Assembly (NCBI GenBank): GCA_948485625.1
Contig: CAOMRW010000039.1
Location: 1 to 6,697, forward strand
Direction of reading: 5' to 3'
DNA from: an uncultured Clostridia bacterium
Lineage (GTDB): Bacteria; Bacillota; Clostridia; TANB77; CAG-508
Length of the DNA: 6,697 bases
Below the pieces are notes generated by a model that did no database searches, was not told the origin of the DNA, and was given only the letters and a program-made list of their open reading frames with translations. Positions 1 to 6,500 of this stretch are shown here, one piece after another. The position numbers and the translations under genes are program-made. Position 1 is the stretch's first letter; every line of letters starts with the position of its first letter.

Positions 1-42
1 AATATATACTTATATAAGATATAAAAAAATATATTAAAAATA

Positions 43-83
43 CAACTGCATGATACTTTCATGCAGTTGATTGCTTTTTCTTT
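43..83 (+). terminator. Rho-independent terminator of an upstream gene
   Basis: A perfect 11-bp stem (CAACTGCATGA at 43-53 pairing with TCATGCAGTTG at 59-69) closes a 5-base loop and is followed by a T-rich run at 71-83. The bases before the stem are A-rich (23-40), so it could also stop transcription on the minus strand. No gene end is visible inside the window before it, so the gene it serves lies to the left. Confidence 0.8.
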
Positions 84-128
84 AAATTAATAATAGAAAG
101 TAATTTGTCTAGCAAGATAAATAAAAAT

Positions 129-148
129 CTTATACTCTATAGTATAAG
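129..148. repeat. Short inverted repeat upstream of the tilS promoter
   Basis: CTTATACT (129-136) and AGTATAAG (141-148) are perfect inverted copies around CTAT. With a two-base bulge the arms extend to AATC/GATT. No T-run follows on the + strand. On the minus strand the stem is followed by ATTTTTATTT, so it could be a weak minus-strand terminator. Lying about 50 bases before the -35 box, it could instead be a protein-binding site. The function is unknown. Confidence 0.35.
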
Positions 149-196
149 AGATTATAAAAAATAAATAGCTTAATAAAACAACTTGTATTCTTATAA

Positions 197-225
197 TTGA
201 CATTTTTGATGTAATATTATATTAT
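197..225 (+). promoter_or_regulatory. Predicted sigma-A promoter of tilS
   Basis: A perfect -35 box TTGACA (197-202) is separated by exactly 17 bases from TATTAT (220-225), a five-of-six match to the -10 consensus. Transcription would begin near 232, giving a 5' leader of about 60 bases. A second TATAAT at 245-250 has no good -35 partner, so I take the first pair as the promoter. Confidence 0.75.
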
Positions 226-292
226 GTAAATGTGACGAATATTGTATAATAAAGTAAAAAATATAATTGATAGAGAGGGAATGTGATTAAAA

Positions 293-1324
293 GTGATTGA
301 AATAAAATATGAAAATAAAAAATGTTCAATGATAGAAAAAGTTTTAAACACAATAAAAAAATATAGATTAATAGAGAATGGAGATAGAATAGTTTTAGGG
401 GTTTCAGGAGGTCCAGATTCTATTTGCATGTTAAATATTTTAAATGACATAAGAAATGACAAAAATTTACATATGAATTTTGATATAATAGTTGCACATG
501 TTAATCATTTAATTAGAGAAGAAGCAAAAGAAGATGAAATTTTTGTTAAAAATTTTTGTGAGAGAATTAATGTTGAATTCTATTCAAAAAGTATAGATGT
601 TCAAAAAATTGCTAATAATAGTAAAATAGGTACTGAAGAAGCTGGTAGAAATGCTAGATATGATTTTTTTGATGAAATTTTACAAAAAACTAGTTCAAAT
701 AAAATTGCAATTGCTCATAATAAAAATGATAAAGTTGAGACTATGATTATGAATGTTCTACGTGGTAGTGGTATATCTGGTTTGAAAGGAATTGAGCCTA
801 TTAAAGAGAATAAATACATTCGACCTCTTATTGAATGTGAAAGGTTTGAGATTGAACAATATTGTGAAGATAATAATATTGATGCAAGGATAGACAGAAC
901 TAATTTTGAAAATATATATACTAGAAATAAAATAAGGAATGTTATAATTCCATATATTAAAAGAGAGTTTAATCCTAATGTAATTCAAACAATGGATAGA
1001 TTATCAGAATTAGTTAAAGAGGAAGATGATTATTTAAATAAATTGGTTATTGAAAAGTATAAAAAATTAATAATAGAAGAACAACCAAAACAATTTATTA
1101 TGAACTTGAAAGATTTTAATAAGGAAGAAAAGGTTATAAAATCAAGACTTTTGTTATATACTATATCAAGACTTTTAGGTTCTACAAAGGGTATTGAAAA
1201 AATACATATAGAAGATGTTATAAAATTGTGTGAAAAAAATATAGGTAATAAATATTTGACTCCTAATAAAAATATAAAAGTTTTAATAAAAAATCATAAA
1301 ATTTATTTTATAAATCAAATGTAG
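293..1324 (+). CDS. tilS: tRNA(Ile)-lysidine synthetase TilS, short form
   Basis: This cytoplasmic enzyme uses ATP to attach lysine to C34 of tRNA(Ile2), so that the CAU anticodon reads AUA as isoleucine. The N-type ATPase domain is clear: PP-loop SGGPDS at residues 38-43, HVNH at 69-72, EEAGRNARYDFF at 115-126, AHNKNDKVET at 141-150, RGSGISGL at 157-164, and RNKIRN at 211-216. The region from about 235 to the end fits the central substrate-binding domain. At 343 residues it is shorter than typical Firmicute TilS (about 460) and lacks the C-terminal TilS_C domain. From family knowledge, the Aquifex enzyme is naturally this short. The start is uncertain. GTG at 293 has a GAGGGA site (275-280) about 12 bases upstream. 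ATG at 329 (Met13) matches the usual family N-terminus but has no visible ribosome site. The gene has its own promoter, and no terminator separates it from ftsH. Confidence 0.93.
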   Translation: MIEIKYENKKCSMIEKVLNTIKKYRLIENGDRIVLGVSGGPDSICMLNILNDIRNDKNLHMNFDIIVAHVNHLIREEAKEDEIFVKNFCERINVEFYSKSIDVQKIANNSKIGTEEAGRNARYDFFDEILQKTSSNKIAIAHNKNDKVETMIMNVLRGSGISGLKGIEPIKENKYIRPLIECERFEIEQYCEDNNIDARIDRTNFENIYTRNKIRNVIIPYIKREFNPNVIQTMDRLSELVKEEDDYLNKLVIEKYKKLIIEEQPKQFIMNLKDFNKEEKVIKSRLLLYTISRLLGSTKGIEKIHIEDVIKLCEKNIGNKYLTPNKNIKVLIKNHKIYFINQM

Positions 1325-1384
1325 GCTTCCGTAATACTTATTGAAGTAGATGATTTTTGTAATCAAAAAGTAATAAAAAAATTA

Positions 1385-1413
1385 TTGAAAAACAAAAATA
1401 TATATGTTATATA
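1385..1413 (+). promoter_or_regulatory. Possible ftsH promoter with extended -10
   Basis: TTGAAA (1385-1390) lies 17 bases before TATATA (1408-1413), which is preceded by TG at 1405-1406 in the extended -10 position. TATAAC at 1410-1415 is an alternative -10 box at 19-base spacing. In such AT-rich DNA this could arise by chance. However, the 130-base gap between tilS and the ftsH start leaves room for a separate promoter. Confidence 0.45.
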
Positions 1414-1440
1414 ACTTAAATAGTTAACAACAAATGGAAA

Positions 1441-1447
1441 GAGGAGG
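1441..1447 (+). promoter_or_regulatory. Ribosome binding site that decides the ftsH start
   Basis: GAGGAGG is a near-ideal Shine-Dalgarno sequence, seven bases before the TTG at 1455. It lies inside the frame opened by the ATG at 1434, where it would encode the residues RGG. A ribosome site just inside a coding region argues that translation begins at 1455 and that ATG 1434 is not used. Confidence 0.8.
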
Positions 1448-1454
1448 AATTATT

Positions 1455-3263
1455 TTGAAAAATGGAATTAAAACATTAGCTATGTGGCTAATTATAGGAG
1501 TAATATTTATAATATTGCTGTCATCTATAATGACAAATTCAAATACTAAGCTTAAATATTCGGAATTAATTGCTAAAATAAATGAGGGGAAAGTTGAATC
1601 AGTTGTTATTGATGCAGATGGTAGTTCTGCTACAATAGAATTAACTGATGATAAAATAAAAAAACAAGTAAATATTCCAAATATGGAAAGCTTTATGAAT
1701 TATTCAGAGGAATTTATTAAAAATGGAGCATTTACTTTAGAAGAAGAATCAGAATCAGTATTTGCTATAATTATAAGTTTATTAACACCATTCGGAATTT
1801 TAATAATTTTCTTTATTTTCTGGTTTTTTATGATGGGAGGAGCTACTAATAATCAAAGTGGTGGAAAATCTATGTCTTTTGGTAAGAGTAAGGCTAGAAT
1901 GATGACTCCTGCTGATAGAAATAAAATAACATTTGAGGATGTTGCAGGTGTTGATGAAGAAAAAGAGGAATTACAAGAAATAGTTGAATTTTTGAAAAAT
2001 CCAAAGAAATTTACAGATATGGGTGCGAGAATTCCTAAAGGAGTTTTGTTAGTTGGGCAACCAGGTACAGGTAAAACACTTTTAGCAAAGGCTGTTGCAG
2101 GTGAAGCAGGTGTGCCATTCTTTATTATAAGTGGTTCTGACTTTGTTGAGATGTTTGTTGGTGTTGGTGCTTCAAGAGTTAGAGATTTATTTGAACAAGC
2201 TAAGAAAAATGCACCATGTATTATATTTATAGATGAAATTGATGCTGTAGGTCGTCAAAGAGGTGCTGGTCTTGGTGGAGGACATGATGAAAGAGAGCAG
2301 ACTTTAAATCAATTGTTGGTTGAAATGGATGGTTTCTCTGATAATGAGGGTGTTATAGTATTAGCAGCAACTAATAGACCAGATGTATTGGATAAAGCTT
2401 TATTAAGAGCTGGTAGATTTGATAGACAGATAGTTGTTGGAGCTCCTGATGTTAAAGCCAGAGAACAAATATTAGAGGTTCATTCTAAAAAGAAAAGATT
2501 AGCAGATGATGTTGATTTAAAAGTTATTGCTAAAAATACTTCTGGATTTGCAGGTGCAGATTTAGAGAATGTTTTAAATGAGGCTGCTTTGTTGGCTGCT
2601 AGAAGAAATTTAGATGAGATAGGAATGAAAGAAATTGAGGATGCCATGGTTAAGGTTACTATGGGGCCTGAAAAGAAAACAAGAGTTAGAAGTGAAAAAG
2701 AGAATAGATTAGTTGCATATCATGAAGCTGGGCATGCTGTTGTTAGTCATTATTTAGAGACACAGGATCCAGTTCATCAGATATCTATTGTTCCTAGAGG
2801 AATGGCTGGTGGTTATACTATGTATAGACCAACAGAAGATAAGTCTTTTATGTCTAAAACTGAAATGGAAGAAAATATTGTTTCTCTTTTAGGTGGTAGA
2901 GTTGCAGAAGCTTTAATATTAAATGATATTTCTACTGGTGCTAGTAATGATATTGAAAGAGCAACTAAAATTGCTAGAAGTATGGTTACTAAGTATGGTA
3001 TGAGTGAGAGAATTGGTACTTTAATGCTTGGTCAAAATCAAGAAGAAGTATTTTTAGGAAGAGATTTTGCCCAATCTAAAGAGTACTCAGAAGAGACTGC
3101 TGCTGTTATAGATGAAGAGACTAAAGCAATTGTAGACAAAGGTTATAATATGGCTAGAACAATTCTTTCTGAGCATGTTGAAAAGTTACATGCTGTTGCA
3201 GGTATATTGCTTGAAAAAGAGAAAATTGAAGCTGATGAGTTTGAGAAGATTTTTTCAGAATAA
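1455..3263 (+). CDS. ftsH: ATP-dependent zinc metalloprotease FtsH
   Basis: FtsH is a hexameric membrane-anchored AAA+ protease that extracts and degrades damaged membrane proteins and some unstable cytosolic regulators. Numbering from the TTG start gives 602 residues. Transmembrane helix 1 spans about 8-26, followed by a short extracytoplasmic domain and helix 2 at about 103-126. The AAA module has Walker A GQPGTGKT (201-208), Walker B FIDEID (258-263), and the second region of homology with Arg318 and Arg321 as the likely arginine fingers. The protease has the zinc motif HEAGH (423-427), with Asp499 in GASND the likely third zinc ligand. All catalytic residues are present and the length is normal, with no long acidic tail. 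The first in-frame ATG (1434) would add seven residues encoded by the ribosome site itself, so I prefer TTG 1455. tilS lies upstream and a terminator follows directly. Confidence 0.97.
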   Translation: MKNGIKTLAMWLIIGVIFIILLSSIMTNSNTKLKYSELIAKINEGKVESVVIDADGSSATIELTDDKIKKQVNIPNMESFMNYSEEFIKNGAFTLEEESESVFAIIISLLTPFGILIIFFIFWFFMMGGATNNQSGGKSMSFGKSKARMMTPADRNKITFEDVAGVDEEKEELQEIVEFLKNPKKFTDMGARIPKGVLLVGQPGTGKTLLAKAVAGEAGVPFFIISGSDFVEMFVGVGASRVRDLFEQAKKNAPCIIFIDEIDAVGRQRGAGLGGGHDEREQTLNQLLVEMDGFSDNEGVIVLAATNRPDVLDKALLRAGRFDRQIVVGAPDVKAREQILEVHSKKKRLADDVDLKVIAKNTSGFAGADLENVLNEAALLAARRNLDEIGMKEIEDAMVKVTMGPEKKTRVRSEKENRLVAYHEAGHAVVSHYLETQDPVHQISIVPRGMAGGYTMYRPTEDKSFMSKTEMEENIVSLLGGRVAEALILNDISTGASNDIERATKIARSMVTKYGMSERIGTLMLGQNQEEVFLGRDFAQSKEYSEETAAVIDEETKAIVDKGYNMARTILSEHVEKLHAVAGILLEKEKIEADEFEKIFSE

Positions 3264-3275
3264 TATGAATATGAT

Positions 3276-3314
3276 AAGGGATAGTTTTCATTGATGAAAG
3301 TTATCTCTTTTTCT
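3276..3314 (+). terminator. Rho-independent terminator after ftsH
   Basis: The arms 3276-3290 and 3295-3309 pair over about 15 positions, including a few G-T pairs, around a TTGA loop. The distal arm runs into a T-rich tract (CTTTTTCT, 3307-3314). It starts 13 bases after the ftsH stop codon, so it ends the tilS-ftsH transcription unit and isolates the next gene. Confidence 0.85.
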
Positions 3315-3585
3315 GTTTGAGTTGTAGGTTTAAGTATTATGGTATTTGAAGATTTATTTTAAGAACAGGAACTGTGAATTTTAACTTTTCTTAGGCATTT
3401 ATGGATTATAACTTATTTACCATATAAATGTATTTTGATGAAATATTTGTAATTAAATTGTAATAGATATTTAAAAAAATTCGATAAATGGCTATCCGTA
3501 AGTAAATAAAGAGTTTGTAAAATAAGATGTATTTACTTTTATTTAATAAAGTTGTTAAATTATTATAGATATATTATGAATTATG
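3315..3585. other. Gene-free spacer upstream of the surface protein gene
   Basis: I find no open frame with a ribosome site, no tRNA and no riboswitch consensus that I recognise in this stretch. It must hold the promoter of the next gene, since a terminator precedes it. The best candidate pair is weak: TTGATG (3435-3440) and TGTAAT (3459-3464) at 18-base spacing, which would give a leader of roughly 130 bases. Two TATTAT boxes (3561-3566 and 3572-3577) have no properly spaced -35 partner. Confidence 0.5.
3500..3538. repeat. Inverted repeat in the leader of the surface protein gene
   Basis: AAGTAAATA (3500-3508) and TATTTACTT (3530-3538) are perfect nine-base inverted copies with 21 bases between them. 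Weak A-T pairing and the long loop make a stable RNA hairpin doubtful. An operator, or chance in AT-rich DNA, are both possible. Confidence 0.3.
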
Positions 3586-3593
3586 AAGGAGAG
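3586..3593 (+). promoter_or_regulatory. Ribosome binding site of the surface protein gene
   Basis: AAGGAGAG sits six bases before the ATG at 3600, an ideal spacing. An in-frame ATG at 3576 lies upstream and would place this site inside the coding region (as part of YEGE), so 3600 is the better start. Confidence 0.8.
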
Positions 3594-3599
3594 ATTTCT

Positions 3600-6500
3600 A
3601 TGCAAAGAGATAATAAGTTAGGTAAGGTAGCAAAATTTTTATTGGTAGTTCCTATTTTATTGATTTTAGTTGTTGTAGGAGCTATTTTTACAAATAGGAA
3701 TAGTGAGGTTGTGGATTTATCTAAGACTGAGGAGAAGAAAAAGGAAGCTAGTGTAACATCTGCAGATGGAAATTGGACATATACAGTTAAAGATTCAATT
3801 AATAAAACAATATGTATAGATGAGTATAAAGGAACAAGCACAACTGTAAGTATACCTAGTACAATAGATGGATATACAGTTATCTCATTAAAAAAAGATA
3901 TACTTTGGGGAATAAGGAATGTAGTGAACATTACTATTCCAAGCAGTGTAACAAGTGTTAGAGATGGAGGCTATGATAGATATACAGATTCTTTGGTGAA
4001 TATTAGTGTAGATAGTAGTAATCCTAATTTTAGTAGTGAAGATGGGATTTTATTTAATAAGAATAAAACTAATATAATTAGATATCCAGAAAACAAGGAT
4101 GCTACAAGTTATATTGTTCCATCAAGTGTTATAAATATAGGTGAACATTGTTTTTCTGGATGTAGCAATATTACAAGTATAACTATTCCATCAAGTGTAA
4201 AGACTATAGGAAGTGATGCATTCAGAAATTGTTCGAAACTGACAAGTGTGAACATTCCTTCAGGAGTAACAAAGATAAACACAAATTTATTTATTGGATG
4301 TAGTAGTTTAACAAAGATAGACATTCCTGCAAGTGTGACAAGCATTGAGAATAGTGCATTTTGGAGTTGTAATTCAATAAATATAAATGTAAATTCAAAT
4401 AATAGTTATTATAGTAGTATAGATGGAGTTTTATTTAATAAGAATAAAACGACTATAATTTATTGTCCAGCGGATATAGCTTCAGCAAATTATAATATTC
4501 CATCAAGTGTAACTACTATAGGCCAATATGCATTTTGGGAGAATGTAAGATTAAAGAGTATAACTATTCCATCAAATGTAACTACTATAGAAAGAGGAGC
4601 ATTTTCACAATGTCATAATTTAACAAGCATAACTATTCCATCAAGTGTAACAAGTATTAATGATAATGCATTTAATGGTGATGAAAATATAACAATATAT
4701 TGTTACATGAATTCAACAGCACATCAATATGCAGATAATAAGTCTATAAATTATATATTATTGGATGATTTAAAAAGAATAAGTGTACAAACAAGACCAA
4801 CAAAGACTAGTTATATACAAAATTATGAAAATTTAGATTTAACAGGAGGAGTGTTAAAATTAACATATAATGATGATTCGACAGACACAATAAGTATGAC
4901 TTCAAGTGAAGTAACAACAAGTGGATTTAGTAATAGTACAGTAGGAACTAAGACAGTAACAGTAAGTTATAAAGGAAAGAATACAACATTTACTGTAGAA
5001 GTTGTTGAAAAAAGTATAACTAGTATAAGTGTAAGAACAAGACCAACGAAGACAAGTTATATACAGAATTATGAAAACTTAAATTTAGCAGGAGGGGTAT
5101 TAGAAGTAAATTATAATGATACAAGCACAGAAACTGTAAATATGATAAATAGTTTAGTGACAACAAGTGGATTTAGCAACAGTACGATAGGAACAAAAAT
5201 AATAACAGTAAGATATGGAGGAAAGAGTACAACATTTACAGTAACAGTGGTATCAAAAAGTGCAACACAAATAGAGATAATATCTAATCCAACAAAAACA
5301 AGTTATATTAAAAACTGTGAAGAGCTAGACTTAGCAGGAGGAAGAATAAGAATAACATATAATGATACAACAACAGAAGAAAAAGAAATGAATGCAACAG
5401 GAGTAAGTGTAACAGGATTTGATAATACAACAATAGGAACAAAAACATTAACAGTAAGTTATGAAGGACAAAGTAAGACATTTGATGTAACAATAGTAGA
5501 AAAAAGTGTAACAGGAATAGAGATAATATCTAATCCAACAAAAACAAGTTATATTCAAAATTATGAAGAGCTAGATTTAGCAGGCGGAAGAATAAGAGTA
5601 ACATATAATGATACAACAACAGAAGAAAAAGAAATGAATGCAACAGGAGTAAGTGTAACAGGATTTGATAATACAACAATAGGAACAAAAACTCTAACAG
5701 TAAGTTATGGAGGACAAAGTAAGACATTTGATGTAACAATAATAGAAAAAAGTATAACACAAGTAACATTAAAAACATTACCAGTAAAATCAACATATAA
5801 ACAAAATGAAGAAGCAATAGATTTAACAGGAGCGCAAATAACAATAAAATATAATGACAATACAACAGAAGATAAAGTAATAAATCCAAACGAAGTAACA
5901 GTAACAGGATTTGATACAAGTACATTAGGAACAAAAGAGGTAACAATAACATATAATGGACAAAATGTTAAATTCAATATAGAGATAATTCAAAATATTG
6001 AATACATAGAAAATGGAACTGGAGAAGACACAGAAATCACAATAACAGGAAAAGGTGAAGAAGAAAGTAAAGATATAGTAATTCCAGACAACATTAATAA
6101 TAAACCAGTAACAGGAATAGGAGATGGAGCATTTAAAGATTGTGATGATTTAGACAGTATAGAAATTCCAGATTCAGTAACAGACATAGCAGATAATGCA
6201 TTTGAGGGAAGTGAAGATACAATAATAATATGTAATCCAGGTTCAAAAGCAGAAGAGTATGCAAAAGACCATGATATGAGTTATATCTATAAAGATAAAA
6301 CAATAAGTGGAATAAGTGTAAAAACAAATCCAGAAAAGATGAGTTATATTCAAAAATATGAGACATTAGATGTAACAGGAGGAAGATTAACAGTAACATA
6401 TACAGAAGAAGGATTAACAAGTGTATTAAGAATGACATCAAAAGGAGTAGAGACAACAGGATTTAATAATAATACAGTTGGACCAAATGAACTAACAATA

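Noticed and set aside
9..18. Palindrome CTTATATAAG at the window start
   Set aside because: It is short, purely AT-driven apart from its ends, and has no context, so chance is the simplest reading.
245..250. Second TATAAT box upstream of tilS as a separate promoter
   Set aside because: No -35 match at proper spacing (TTATGT at 222-227 is poor) and no TGn extension, while a much better promoter lies at 197-225.
217..988. Minus-strand open frames at 217-462 and 758-988
   Set aside because: They lie antisense to tilS, whose motifs are all present on the + strand, and encode low-complexity Phe/Ile/Asn-rich sequence.
3527..3568. Tiny frame MYLLLFNKVVKLL before the surface gene
   Set aside because: Only 13 codons, no ribosome site, and hydrophobic content expected from AT-rich DNA.
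3315..3585. Riboswitch in the surface gene leader (for example cyclic di-GMP types known to control surface genes in Clostridia)
   Set aside because: I could not find the conserved core sequences, and there is no terminator-like hairpin with a T-run before the gene.
3581..4345. Minus-strand open frames at 3581-3931 and 4109-4345
   Set aside because: They are shadows of the surface protein gene, which has an ideal ribosome site, a membrane anchor and LRR periodicity on the + strand.
5308..6456. Several minus-strand open frames rich in Leu and other hydrophobic residues (5308-5493, 5530-5952, 5705-5977, 5990-6187, 6133-6456)
   Set aside because: They are antisense to the periodic Ig/LRR coding DNA, which is very poor in T on the + strand, and repeat with the same 246-base period. 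No ribosome sites or recognisable families are seen.
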